A stretch of 64,000 nt of DNA, taken from the NCBI GenBank assembly GCA_034336665.1, contig JAPFBE010000002.1, positions 82,776,905-82,840,904 of the forward strand, in the 5' to 3' direction. The stretch is from Luscinia megarhynchos (taxonomy: Eukaryota > Chordata > Aves > Passeriformes > Turdidae). Both the position numbers and the translations under genes were made by a program. Below the pieces are notes generated by a model. The model was not told where the DNA came from. It worked only from the letters and a program-made list of their open reading frames with translations, and ran no database searches. Of the stretch, positions 24,334 to 37,200 are shown one piece after another; positions within the stretch are counted from its first letter, which is position 1, and the number at the start of each line of letters is the position of its first letter.

Positions 24334-25420
24334 AGAATCATCACTGAACTGTGGAAACATGGAATGGATGGAGTTGGAAAGGCCCTTAAATATCACCTAC
24401 TTCCAACCTCCCATCCATGGACCAGGACACCTTCCACTGGACCAGATTGCTCAAAGCCCCATCCAACCTGGCCTTGGGGTGGGACAGCCCCAGCTTCTCC
24501 AGGCAGCCCTGTGCCTCACCATCCTCATAATAAAGAATTTCTTCCTAATTTCTAATCAAAACATACACCCTTACAATCTGAAGCCACCCTCTGCCTTGTC
24601 TTATCACTGTTTGTTTTTGCAAACAGCTCCTCTTCAGCACTCTTTTAGCTCCCTCCAGGTCCTGAAAGGCTGCAATAATGTCTACACAGAGCCTTTTATT
24701 CTTCAGGTTGAAAAACCACAATGCTCTCAGCTCTCAGGCAGAAGTGCTCCAGCCCTGTAATCATCTTCATGACCCTTCTCTGGACTCACTCCAGGAAGTC
24801 CATGTCCCCCTTATGGCAGAATCCCCAGATCTGGACACAGAACTCCAGGAAATGGACACAGAACTCCAGGTGGGCTTTCATGGGGGAGGAGTGGAGGGCG
24901 AGAATCACCTCCATCACTCTGCCATGCAGCTCAGGATACAGTTGGTTTTCTGGGCTGCAAGTGCACATTGATGGCTGGTGTTGAGCTTCTTATCAATCAA
25001 CACTCTCAAATCCTTCTCCTCAGTGCTGATCTCAATCCAATCTCTGCCCAGCCTGTGTTTGAGCTTGGGTAACCCTGACCTGCATGCACTTGGCCTTGCT
25101 GAACTTCATGAGATTCACACAGGCTCATCTCTCAGGCTTGTCAAAGTCCTTCTGGATGGCATTCCTTCCCTCCAGCATGTCAACCACACCACACAGCTTG
25201 GTGACATCAGCAAACTTGCTGAGGCTCCACTCAATCCCACTGTCCTTGTCACCAACAGAGACAGATATTAAACAATGGCATGATCTTGCCTGTTGCAGAG
25301 GTAGGAGACTGGCCTGTATTCCCTGGGTCTTTTCTTTTTTCCTGTTTTAAAAAGGGGAACTGCTTCCACTTCTTCAGTCGGTGGGAATGTCAATGGACTT
25401 CCAATGCTTCTCAAATATTT
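24334..25420 (-). mobile_element. CR1 LINE, 3' part of ORF2 plus 3' end, internally deleted
   Basis: On the + strand this is the reverse complement of the CR1 3' portion, beginning with its 3' end. The landmarks run in order. AGTTGGAAAGGCCCTTAAA is followed by CCATCCAACCTGGCCTTGG, then GTGCCTCACCATCCTCATAA with AAGAATTTCTTCCTAA. Next come GGTGCTCCAG-like and CTCTGGACTCACTCCA blocks, then AGGATACAGTTGGTTTTCTG. After CACTTGGCCTTGCTGAACTT and CACACAGCTTGGTGACATCA comes AGCAAACTTGCTGAGG (antisense of the KFADDTKL-type catalytic box). At about 25275 the sequence jumps from GATATTAAACA directly to CATGATCTTGCC-TGTTGCAGAGG, then CTGGCCTGTATTCCCTGGGTC. In an intact element several hundred bases lie between these blocks, so an internal deletion is inferred. 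A 20-bp-scale duplication, GGACACAGAACTCCAG, occurs twice at 24832-24871. Frames on both strands are broken, so there is no active protein. The + strand frames at 24262-25350 are antisense shadows. Confidence 0.93.
24832..24871. repeat. Short tandem duplication inside the CR1 copy
   Basis: GGACACAGAACTCCAG occurs twice, separated by GAAAT, giving a period of about 21 bp. CR1 copies normally carry this block once, so a local duplication after or during insertion is inferred. Confidence 0.8.
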
Positions 25421-28050
25421 GTAGTTTGATTTGTAGTTAAGGAAAGTTTCACCATCTTTAATTTATGATTAGGTAAGCAGCATAGAAAAAAGCCCAAGTT
25501 GCTGGCCATTGTCATACCAGGAGAAAAGAAGGGTTCTTCAAAGTAGTAACTCTGATGTTAAAATAGTTTTGGACGATAGATTGCCCACAGTTCCTAGAAA
25601 AAATGTCCTGTATACTGAGCTAGAATGAGAAGGACTTGTGTTTTTTAAGGGTCCTTCTCCCTCACTCCACTTCCCCAAATCCCTTTGACTCCTATGTACT
25701 GCTGGATGTAGATCTATACACAGAAAGAGATAAAAACTCTGCTGTCTTTCCAAAGTCTGATCCTGCTCAGATATCTGGATTACTGGTCCTTACCCCAAGT
25801 TCAGTATATTCATCTGGATTAGATTCTTTCAAAATATTCTTCCCCTCATCTTTATACTGTTCAGTATGGGATTTGTTTTACCCTGTTTGGTTAATCAGTC
25901 ATGATGTACCTATTTACTATTAACCAAAGTTTATCCTAGAGAGTTCTCTAATGAGGCTATTCAGTCCTTGGTAGAAAATATTTCCTCATGAATCTCCATT
26001 GGAAATGGCTTCAGGGAAAGGTATCTCTTTACAAAATAGTAGTATAGATTCCAGGTTTTAGTATCTAATACACAAACAAGTCCAGTGGCTCAGTGGGGTG
26101 GAGTCAGTGGCAGTCTTGATCAGTTGGGAAAGATTTATAAATGGCTTCATGGTGCAGATAATAGTTCTCAAATAAATTGAGTTGTGGCTTCATTAAACAG
26201 CATCCTTTGCTTCTTTTTCCCATTTACCTGAAACAGCCATAACTAGGATTAAGTGTTGTGTGAGAATATAAAATAGAGAGACAGTCTCCAGAACTGCAGA
26301 CCCTAAAGCTTTGTAGGGATTTAAAGATTATAACCAACACTTTGACCTGGCAGTAGATGGGTAGCCAGGGAAAAGCACGGACTATGAGTACAGTGCACCA
26401 TTCTGATAAAATGAACCATAACATTCAATACCAGATAAAGCTTCCATGGACATTGGCCTCCCAATGTTATGCTGTGTATCAGCTCTACTCTTGGAAGACA
26501 TTAATGCTGTAACATTTCCTCAGCATCTGATACCTTGGCAATTTAGTTAAATAACCCAAATTCGGTTACCATGTCTGTGCAGATGAATCATATACATGTA
26601 TCTCTAAGGCTCTGTCCTGAAACTGATCTTGGCGTTGAAAAGCTAAACCTTTATATCTCTTCATGGATGCAACATGACTAAGAAAAATCTCATTCTTTTA
26701 TGCCCCATACATTTCTGTATTGCTACAATCATCAGCACCATTCTGCCTGCTGTTCACATCACTAACATGGACATGATCTTTGCCTCATGCCTTTGATTTT
26801 TAGTTTTCATGTCCAAGCCATAGTTCAGCTTTACATATAAGCATAAGAATTCTGAAAAATAACAGATGGTGCAGACAGCTAGGGAAGCTCAAGAAAATAA
26901 TGAGACAATACTGGTCTTTGTAACAACTATTTTGCAGATCCTTGCAGGAATGGCAGATTTTCAAGAGAATCCTCTCTACACAAGTCTTCAAGTGATTCTC
27001 TACTCTTTATCACCTCAGAAAAAAAGCCCTTGTCTTCATGTACAAGGCCCAGCCAGTGCACTCAGCACTGATTCAATAGCTGAAAGGTGGATCTTGACTC
27101 TCAGCAGGCCAACTTTCAAGTTTTTGTGCTTTCTTCTGTACTGGACCTCCAGGACAAGAGAAGATGACATTGAAACTGCACGTTATCCTCTTTTTGTCTC
27201 CAAAACATTGTCTTTATGACATGATTTTCCTTCTGCTCCATTTGGTGAAGTCCCAACTACAATGCGGACCTGGTCCAAAGCTAGAAATGCCAGATGCTTC
27301 ATCAATATTGAACTCAGCATCAATTTCTCTTAACAGCATTTGAAGTGGCTTTTCATGGCTTTGACAAAGCAGACAGGATTCAAGAGGCATGAAGATGAGC
27401 GAGAAACCCTCTATCCCCTGCAGTGATGTCAGGCCAGGTCAGCTGAGGGTTTGGGTCTTTCCAAAATGGCACATCAGAAAAGAAACTAATTTTTGTCCCT
27501 GATGGCAATTGTACTGAAGTTAAAAGAGAACAGCTAAAGTCTTTTACTGGACCATTTTTTACAAAAACCCCTCCCTTCACCCTCTCTCAAAATATATTTT
27601 GATATGCATTTTCCAGTTTTTGATGAAAGATTGGAAATTCTTAACATTTTTCACTTAGGGGTGTGGGTTTGTTGTTTTTGGGGTTTTTTCCCCACAAAGG
27701 AATCTTTAAGGGTATGAAAAATAGTTAGAAAAATATTTAATTTAATATTTTTCTCTGAATCCAAAAGCAAAAGTGAGGGTGGCAAACTAGGATCTGCATG
27801 GAGGACCTCTGTGTACCATGGAAAAGGTGGTGGGCTATGGGAACCTTTGAACTCTAAGTCTATTGGAGATGCCCTGCTTCAATAAGGAATTAATTCAAGG
27901 AAGTCCAGTGACCTGCATTATGCAGAATGTCAGACTAGAGGGTTACAATCATCTCTTTCAGCATAATAATCCATGAATGAGTAAGACCATCTTTTATGGT
28001 TCATTTCTTCTAAATGCCAATGTTTATTTGTAGCTGTAATGTTATTTAGT
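25421..28050. other. Unique AT-rich non-coding sequence
   Basis: No gene is recognised. The best frame, 117 codons at 26866-27219 (+), has no signal peptide, domain or family similarity that I can see. Confidence 0.65.
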
Positions 28051-28073
28051 AAAATATATATATAATATATATA
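28051..28073. repeat. Short (TA)n dinucleotide run
   Basis: About 23 bp of alternating T and A with one slip. Simple repeat. Confidence 0.85.
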
Positions 28074-29263
28074 GCTGGCAGGGTAAGTAAATGCTAACAC
28101 TTTTGCTCAAATAATTTTAATGAAAAAAATCAGAAAGTGAGTAATAGATGATGTGATGAACAATACATCAGATATTGACCTAAAAGAAGCACTAATTCAC
28201 TTCTCTTTCACTGTGTCTTTTATCTAGGCTAGAAACTTTTGTTCTTAAAATACTTTAACTGAGTCTAGGAGAGGATCTTGAGCTTCTGTATAGGGTGAAA
28301 CTACAAATTTGATTTAAATAGTATCAGAACTTTAAATACTTCTGTCACAGAGCTCGATATTTTTGGCAGTTAGAGGCCACCTTTATTCTGTGTAATGATG
28401 AGGGTTTGACTTCGTTTGATATTTCTTTTTTAGCTGAAAGAATGGTGCATCTTTCTTTAATTGTGATCCTCATCAACCATTTGGCCCAGTAATACTATGC
28501 AAATTGAACTCTTCAAAAATTAATGCTAACATTTATTAAATAATGCATCATACAATAAGTTAATTTGAAATTCTAAGTTGAACTCCCTGCTCATAAGAGA
28601 GAAGTATTTTTTCCCTGTGCCATCTTCATAAAACATCTTTATAGTCTTTCTAAATACCTTGAATGTCATTCTTGGGTTTTGACAAATTGATCTCTACTGA
28701 GGCTATTCATAAGGAAACATTCTCTCCTTTACAGAGCTTTCAGAAATTCTGTTCCTTGAATTCCCTCCATTCCCTCTATTTCAACATAATTATTATTATT
28801 TTCTTAGTCTGAACAGGTTGGAGTAATGTATTGATGAAATGCAACCATTTACTAAAGATGTTAAAGCTCAGAATACATATGATGACATCTTCTGCAAATC
28901 AGTAGGAATTTTGCACCATTATAGAAAACATCTCATTTACCTGGACATAATATCACACCTGAGGACTCATGGCAACATGTGGAAGGGTGACCATTTGGAG
29001 GATCAATTTTTATAGATATATATCCATATATTTTTATAATTTATAGATATGTATAAATAAATGCTTGACCTTTTTTATTTATGATTTTAGGGAAATTTAT
29101 ACATATGTTTCTTTAGTTTAGACAAAAGCAAATGTAGATGTCCCCTTTTGCCTGTGTCTAACCATTCTGAATGCTTTTTGAATATGCCTTTTCCCGAGTC
29201 CTGCTTGGGTTCTGTCCCTTTTTCTCACACGTCGATTGCATACATGAGTCTGTCACTTTCCAC
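28074..29263. other. Unique AT-rich non-coding sequence
   Basis: Nothing recognised apart from a TA-rich patch at 29010-29062. Confidence 0.7.
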
Positions 29264-29575
29264 TCACTCATCCAATGGCCGTGACCCAGGCAGGTGGTGA
29301 AACAGAGGCTGATAAAACAACTGAGTAGAAATAAATGCAACAAAATGTAATGAGGTCTGTTCAGTAGGAGAGGGCCTTTGCAAACACAAATCAAGATTTA
29401 AAAAAATCTCTTTCTTGGCAAGTAGCAAAGCCCTGAGCAACAGGCTGCAGTCCTCAGCCTCCTGGAGCCTCTGCTGACTCACCAGAGGCAGCTGGGGCAG
29501 CTTTAACCTGCTGTGCTCCTGTGCACAGCTGAATTGAGAGAGCAACACCAAAGTCAGTAGTTGGAGGAAATGCAT
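29264..29575 (-). other. Minus-strand ORF with a signal-peptide-like N-terminus, unproven
   Basis: A 103-codon frame starts MHFLQLLTLVLLSQFSCAQ. It has a hydrophobic core at residues 3-12, small and polar residues up to an S-C-A-Q cleavage-like site near residue 18, then a charged segment. After codon 31 the minus strand reads CCTCTG followed by GTGAGT (intron start at 29482), a near-consensus splice donor in phase 0. This arrangement resembles the first coding exon of a small secreted peptide precursor. Against it, the start context is poor (T at -3, C at +4), no downstream exon was recognised, and among more than a hundred random frames one such start is possible. A TATATATA lies about 55 bp upstream of the ATG, but within a simple repeat. 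I do not recognise the protein. It is listed as a candidate and not called as a gene. Confidence 0.15.
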
Positions 29576-29590
29576 AAATAAATTTTAAAA

Positions 29591-29636
29591 AACCAAAAAC
29601 CAACCAACCAACCAACACCCCCCCCATATATATATT
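29591..29636. repeat. Compound simple repeat (CCAA)n, C run and (TA)n
   Basis: ACCAACCAACCAACCAAC is followed by a run of eight or more C and then ATATATATAT. A small compound microsatellite. Confidence 0.9.
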
Positions 29637-32354
29637 TCCTTTGACATGATATTGTCACTAGTGTGTGTTATCAGTGGAGTCATGAGTTTAGGTTATTTCT
29701 TTGCTTCAAGCACCTTAAGAATTTCTTCATGCTTGTGTTTCAAGCTTTAGTTGAAGCTGTCTTCATCAGTAGTACCTAGTACTGTTTCCCAGAGTAGCAA
29801 CTTTGCAAAGCAACTCCTCAGCAGTGGCAGCATGTACAGGTAACTGGGAGCAGAATAACTGTGTGGAAGGTGACAGCTTAAAACATCTCCAGCCTGTTTC
29901 ATCTTTCTTCCCCCTTGCAGCCCTGGTGGACTGAGATAAAAGTACAGGTGGAATATCATAAGGAATGTGGGTTGAAGCTTTGCTTGTGACTTGTACTGAT
30001 GTCTGGCTCCATTCAGGAGATCAGGAACAGGCATTGGCCTCTTGGGCTGAAGCTGGATGTGCCTTGGCTATCTCGCCCAGGTGTGCTACTGCTTTCAGAA
30101 ACAGAGGGGTCTTACTCATTTTAGCCTGATGCACTTCTCTGCTAGAGGGGTATTTTGTCTTTTCTGTTGACTAAATACCACTTTAACAGTTCAAAAGGCC
30201 ACCAATTTACGAGTGGAAAAATGTTATCTGTTTGGGTATGATGGGCTCCTATATGAGCACAAATGATTTGGCAAATTTTGAAAAGAGAACATGTGGCCTG
30301 AATAATCAACTAGAGGAATTCACAATGGTTTGGCTTGGCTTGCCTAATTTTTTTTCTCTGATTTGTCTGTTCTTATAACTGCCACCTGTTCTTTTGTTTG
30401 CCTGTAGATCTGCTTTTTCTTTTTTTAAACTAGAAGACACACAATGATAATTTAGCTTGACTTCATAAAATAGAAGCTATAACTTCACTGCTTCCAATGC
30501 ATTTATGATGAAGTGTAGCCTTTCAAAAGATATCAAGCGTAGCATTCCCAGTGATGTCTATCACCTCCTTAGGTAAAAATTTGTCATTAATTATTTCCAG
30601 TGTTTAGAACATTATGCCACATTTACTTGAATTTTTTTCTGGCTTTTTCTGCTGTATACTGAAGGTAGAAAGAGCCTTCTGCAAGCAGAGACCTTCTGCC
30701 TCAGCACCCACTTACAAGGTCTGATCAAGTTGCTTCTTTCACCTTCTCTTTGGCAAACTGAAGAAATAAAGTTCTGTATCTGTCTACCAGGCAAGATCTA
30801 CATTATCAGTCATTCCTGTGGCCCTTTACCAAACTGCTTGCAACTTTTTGAGGTTCAGCATTTCAGTAATAGTTGCACCAAGCCTATAGCATCTTAGTTT
30901 TAAGAATATTCACAGTCATAGGTAGATGAAGATGTCATCTGGGAGCATATTATCAATCTTGTGCAAGAGTAAAACAATGGTTCAGCTTCAAATTCAGTGA
31001 TGGCAAAATCACTTTTTTTATTCATTTGGGGGAAATCTGTATCATACCATGCAAGGTTTCTACATTTAACTACAATTTCTGCTGCAAAATATCTTCAACT
31101 AAGCAAATTGAATTGTGTTAGTAACAAAAGATGAAGAAAGGTGGTTGAATCCTACAGGGAATAAATGAAATCTGCTTCCCATAGGAAAGAATCAGTTTTC
31201 AAAGATAACTACGGTAGGGCAAAATGGAGATCTTCGAGCTTCCTTGGGCATACTGCAAGGTGAAACTGTGCAGGTCATGGCAGTTCTTTGGAGATTTGTT
31301 CTGAGATTCATTTTCATTTCTAATCCAGTGCATGAGAGAGAGGAGGTCAAATGAAATGAAATAAACCCATGTTTCTATGAAGCCATTTGCTATGAAACTC
31401 CACCTGCTACAGAGGAAGAAATAGCTTTGATTTTAATCACTTTTAATCAAATCACTTAGTCAAACCTCTCCATCTTCAAAATGAATCCTGCTGAGGGAGC
31501 ATGTGAGCCCAAAGCACCACAAAGGAAAGTGGCAATCTAGCTGGAAAATGCTTCCTATAATTTTGGCAGAATTGCAGACTGCTTTGATTCACAGCAGTAT
31601 AGACCTATTTACTTTTGCACAGTGTGTCTGCCCATGGTGTAATCATTATATTTAATTCTTTACTTGGTGTTAGTAAAGAATGTATAGCATCAGACTTAAA
31701 TCTTCAGTAGCAAAACACTTGTGGTCAAGCTCCACTGTTCAGTTCACCCATGCAATATAAACTCATACACAATTTTAACTCACACTTCATCTGATGAAAT
31801 AACCAACTTCTCCAAATGCTCTTTCTGTAGCAAAGAGTGGCAGTTTTGGGAGCTAGAACTATTTTCTCTTGATTCAGGGAGACAGAGCCTGATGAGTGAT
31901 TTAGGTGCCTTCTTTCCTTCTGCTCCTTTTCTCCCCCACAGAAACTGCATGTAAATTGTAACTTCCTCTACAAGTCCTGCCTTCATTATATTTCTGCTGT
32001 GTGCAGTACATATGGAATTAATTTATTTCTCTGCCCATATTCACTTAGGTATTCCCCATGCATTCATTACAGAATAATCCATCAAACAATGCATACCTCT
32101 ATATCTTTACTTATCACACATAGCATTGTTTCCTTATGGAGCATCCACCCAAAAATTCTCTTCTACCTGACTATGAAGAGTCACATTGCAAACATTTAGT
32201 TTGCCTCAGCTGTAGATTTCTTTGTCTTCCTTTCTAACAGTAATTTTATTTTTTAAGTGAGACTTCAGCAGAATTCAGCCCAAAACTCATGAGTATTCTT
32301 TTATTCTCAAGTATTTTTTTTCATATATTTTTAAACAGACTTTTATTTCTGGAA
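29637..32354. other. Unique AT-rich non-coding sequence
   Basis: No gene is recognised. The frame of 95 codons at 29747-30034 (-) and that of 60 codons at 30612-30794 (-) have no known similarity. A faint resemblance of 30640-30900 to antisense L3/CR1 sequence was considered and judged too weak to call. Confidence 0.65.
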
Positions 32355-32856
<502 letters not shown>

Positions 32857-33028
32857 ATGGCTTGACTATTAAGATTTAAAATCAGAAATACCCATGGGTT
32901 TTTAAGACAGCTTCAAAATTACTGTGTTTTTCCACTGAGCTCAGTGCTATTCTTTGTGCATGTGGGACTTGGTATATGCTGACATTGTTTGTCTTCTGTT
33001 ACAGGATTATAAGATTCCTTCAGTCTGG

Positions 33029-33078
33029 TAAGGGAGAACATAGATTAAATGATTAAGGGAGAACATAGGTTCTAAATG
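33029..33078. repeat. Two-copy tandem duplication, period 25 bp
   Basis: TAAGGGAGAACATAG occurs at 33029 and again at 33054, each followed by a similar TT-AAATG stretch. A local duplication of a 25-bp segment. Confidence 0.85.
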
Positions 33079-34164
33079 TTGGACATGTGCTGTGCTATCT
33101 TTTTCTCTAGTGCAGCAGTAAATTCTTCCTATCACACCAAGAGGTAAGCATGTTCTATGTTTCAAGTTTTAATAAAAACATAATTAAAAATGCTTCTTAT
33201 GCTACAATATATGTATGTAGTACACAATTTCTCTTTCTATAGTATACAGTATATAATGAATAATGTGATTACTCTAGATCTAATATAGGACTCCTCAATA
33301 TGAATATGAATTATGTCAATGCAATGGTTTTGTATATCTATCTTTTATTATGTGGCACAATTTGCTTTATTTTCCTCAGGGCACAGCTTGAGCTCAGTTT
33401 CCACCTCTGATTTTTGTGTGGATAATAAAATATTTATAGTCTTCAAAATTAGGTGCTGAGACAGTGATTAGTGTGGTATGAATGAGCACCTGAATAGATA
33501 AGGGCGTGACATTTTGCACATGCATTACCACACACTGAACTTATGCACGCAAAATCCCAATTTGTGTGCATGTGCATGCTTGTGATTCCAATTTAGCAGT
33601 TGCTTTCTTCTTACCAGTGACATTCCTCCTGCAGTTTTACCAGCCCTCTGTATTCTGCTTGGAAGATATTTGGCCACGGCAGCTCTGCTGTGTGGGATAC
33701 AGTGGCAACACAGTTCAGGCAGGCTCTGATTTTTCTAGGTCTCTATTCAAATTACAGTGTGATTGCCTGGATGCAATTTTCTGTGTGCTTCTTCTTTAGG
33801 AGGATGATGCATTAAAAGCCAACAGACCCCGAGAAGCCTGTGACCCTCCAGAGGTGCCTTTAACCAGGTCCCTTTGCCAAAATACCTTCTCCCTACTCCA
33901 CATCCTTTACTGCACTCCCTGTGGCCACCCTTAACTGCAGACAATTTCAGTGTCTTAAAGAACCCTTATAAAAAGTTTTGGAGGCAATTCAGGTCAGAGG
34001 TATACTGTGTTAAGGTAAAGAAATCTTTAAAGCCACTCTTCCCTATCAATGAAATTTTGATGTGATCTTAATTTCTATGCTTTGTAGACATAGTAATGAA
34101 TTCAGTTCTTGCCTGCTTGTCTTGCCTGATTCAAATCTGTCTACTTAAAGGACTCACAAAACCA

Positions 34165-34264
34165 GACACTGCTTTACACAATCAATCATATCAGAATGGT
34201 ATAAGCTTCAAAAAAAGACACTCCTTTACACAACCAATCATATCAGAAAGGTATAAACTTCTTC
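34165..34264. repeat. Two-copy tandem duplication, period 52 bp
   Basis: GACACTGCTTTACACAATCA at 34165 and GACACTCCTTTACACAACCA at 34217 begin two adjoining copies. Both continue ATCATATCAGAA-GGTATAA-CTTC. The copies differ by only a few bases, so the duplication looks fairly recent on the scale of this region. No function is implied. Confidence 0.92.
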
Positions 34265-37200
34265 AGTCTCCAAAGATACTGGATGCAGGCTTATTTCTGC
34301 AAGGAAGTACCCCAAAGTACATTGGGGTTGATCACAGTAAGCAAGTTATCTGCACAGAGCCCTTGAGAATATAATCATATTCTAGCATAATCCATTAATC
34401 TATATTCAGTATTTTTTAAGAAAAACAACAATTTCCTAATGTTTTGTCCTTGAAAATAGTTTCGTGTTGGTTTTTTTTTTTGTCAACAATCTTCTATCAA
34501 AAACTGTGTTTTAATAATTACAGATGATCCTACCACATCGTGAGTTTTTGAAAGTAGTAGATATTGCTGCCAAAGAATTGATCATGATACTGACTCAAAG
34601 GGCTTGTCATTTGCATGTTTCTTTTAAACTAAGATGGTACTAAACTAAAATATCCCAGCTACTGCTGTGCACGATTCCTCTTCTAGAATCCTCTTTTTCT
34701 TAGTGCTTAAAATGATTGTTTCATCCCTCCCCAGAAGTAACACTGTCACTCTTGTGGCATATACATGTAATATAATAAACTAGCTTTCAGAAATATGATT
34801 AGCTGAAGCCACATTTATTTTCCCAACCAAGTTGAGAGGATTTGGAATGGTGAAGCAGCATTGATCATACAGTGTGTTTTGCCACTGAATATCTAATTTA
34901 ATATTAGTTAAACTTGATCAACAATTCAAGAGTTTAGGGTCACATTATTAACAGAAAACATCAATCCTTTGGATAATTCAATTAAAAAACATCAATAAAA
35001 ATCTAATTTCAAAAGTCACTAGTATACCAATATACCATATCCAGCAGACAGAAACTGCTCACCCACCATTGAATCATTGCCTGTTTTAATAAGTATTCAG
35101 AAATTATACTGAGACTTCAAAAGAAATTGTAAGGAATTGTTAGCAGGTTTATTAATGTTTTATGTTTTATTAAAAGTTTGGGTGTACATTTCACAATGAG
35201 CAACATCAAAAATCAGACTTTCTGCCTGTAATTTTGCTTCCTCCTGTCTTTCTGCCTTTGGGATTCGCTCTTTTCCTTTCATCAGCTGCCATTTTCAGCA
35301 GCATGCAGTAATTTCATGGCTCATTGCAAGCGCTGAAAACCTTTGAAACCACAAATGCTAACCTACCTGGCCTGCAGCCATTTAGGAAGAGATTAATTTA
35401 GCAAACAGAAGCAAAACACTTTCTACTTCTAGCCTGTGCATAATTTCACTTCTATCTATATTTATTTTACAGTGAGCAGCGTAATGACAATTTCAGTAAT
35501 TGCAACTCTGTAAAAATTTGCCTACCTAGCTTATCTCACTATCACAAGACTGTGAGTCAGTCAGATTAGAAAAAGTACAGCATGTGAAACTGCATTGGTT
35601 GCCTTCCAAAAAATATGTGCCTTATATAAAATTTAAGTGATGCTTTGCACTTATTTGTATACTTATCTACAGGACAATGGATTCTCCATGATGTTTGCTT
35701 GAGATGTGTATGCCTTTTTAATGCACTGTGATTTATGGGTGCTTTTCCCATACAAAAAGATCAGCAACACTAGTAGGCTGCAAGTGCCAGCCCATTTCTG
35801 CAGACTTAGTTACAAATGGCTGTTATGGTGCTGTCAAGCGATTTGAACAGAACTGAAAGTCCATCTGGGGCAAATCTAAGCTATCATGCTTGGAACAAAT
35901 TCAAATTCAAAATTAGCCTACAAACTGTTAGCTGAAAAAAAGTTCAAAATGTTTTGTTGTTTCTAATTTGACTCAAAGATCAAATTCTCTAAGTATACAC
36001 AGAAACTTTTCTTTGAATCCATTTTTTATTCCATTTGACCAGCATATTCAGAACAAGATGCATAAAGTCAAGCTTATAAATGTTTATTCATACAGTAAGA
36101 TAGAAACTGCTTGATTTTCCTGTTCCCCTGTGATTTGTCTCAGTGCTGAGTATCCCACTTCTAACCGAGTGTGTTGAGCACTAAGGTTCCTATGTTTATC
36201 CTCTGGCAAATGTAAATGTTACAATAATTTAACCCAAAGCCTTTGCTGCTATGTGCTATGCAAAAAAGAAAGTAGCAACAGAGTTGTTGTAGCATTTTCA
36301 GATACACAGGAGAAAAACGATTTCTTTGTCATTTCTTTACAATTCCCATGTCTGTCTTTACAGCCAGCACCATGGCCTCAGGTATGAGGAATCCCTAAGG
36401 TATCTCACAGCTCCTGACTTCTATATTGGTATCCTGGCACTGGTAGCAGGGCAATCTGGTGCTGCTTTCTGGCAGTCATTGCTCCAGGCTGAGCGGGTTG
36501 GAAGGGATTTCAGCGACCTTGAATGACCTTGTGGATGGCAGTCACTGGGTAATGATTTTGACTGCAGGATTATGCAGTGGCACTTCCTGCCATGAGGGGC
36601 TGCAAGAAGATTGCTGCCAATGACATGGAGGGAGATGGAGTCAAAGGGACCCCATCAGTGCTGGAGATGAAACAGTTTAAGGTGCATAGCTTTCCAACTT
36701 TTTACATGAGAGTAGTGAAAGAGTAATTGAATATCATTGTTAGCCTGCTTTGCTGCAATTCAGATACATTTAGATCAGCAAAAGGAAAGTGTACAGCATT
36801 AAACTTGTTTATGCAGTGTTTTTATAATAGCTAATTCATTTAAGCATACAGATACACAGACGGCAGTGGGATGACTGGCCAACCCACACAGATGTACACC
36901 TCCAATCTGGCATCCCATAACATTCATAAAATATGTCAACACAGCCTGGATTCCTTCCATAGTTTATGTTAAACTATTGGTGTTCATATCATACAAGCAA
37001 AATATTTCATGTTGTTAAAATTTGTGTCCCTAGTAAATAAATAGAGAAACTAAACACATTCCCCCTGAATGCGCAAGCCGGCTGCAGCAGTGTTGAAGCA
37101 ATATGTACTGTTGTACTTCTAGTAACATTGCAGAAATTAACATTTGTAGAGCTGTTTATCATGCAGGCAAGTGGTTATATGGAAGCAACTATGTTTTATT

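Noticed and set aside
24262..25350. Several + strand ORFs of 87 to 133 codons
   Set aside because: They run antisense to a minus-strand CR1 copy whose 3' portion happens to be open in these frames.
26866..27219. 117-codon + ORF
   Set aside because: No domain or conserved motif seen; treated as chance.
30640..30900. Possible antisense L3/CR1 remnant
   Set aside because: Only scattered short resemblances (GTGGCCCTTTACC-like); too weak to separate from chance.
36490..36530. GCGGGTTGGAAGGGATTTCA, resembling a CR1 3' end
   Set aside because: The match is under 30 bp and the neighbouring CR1 blocks that should follow are missing.
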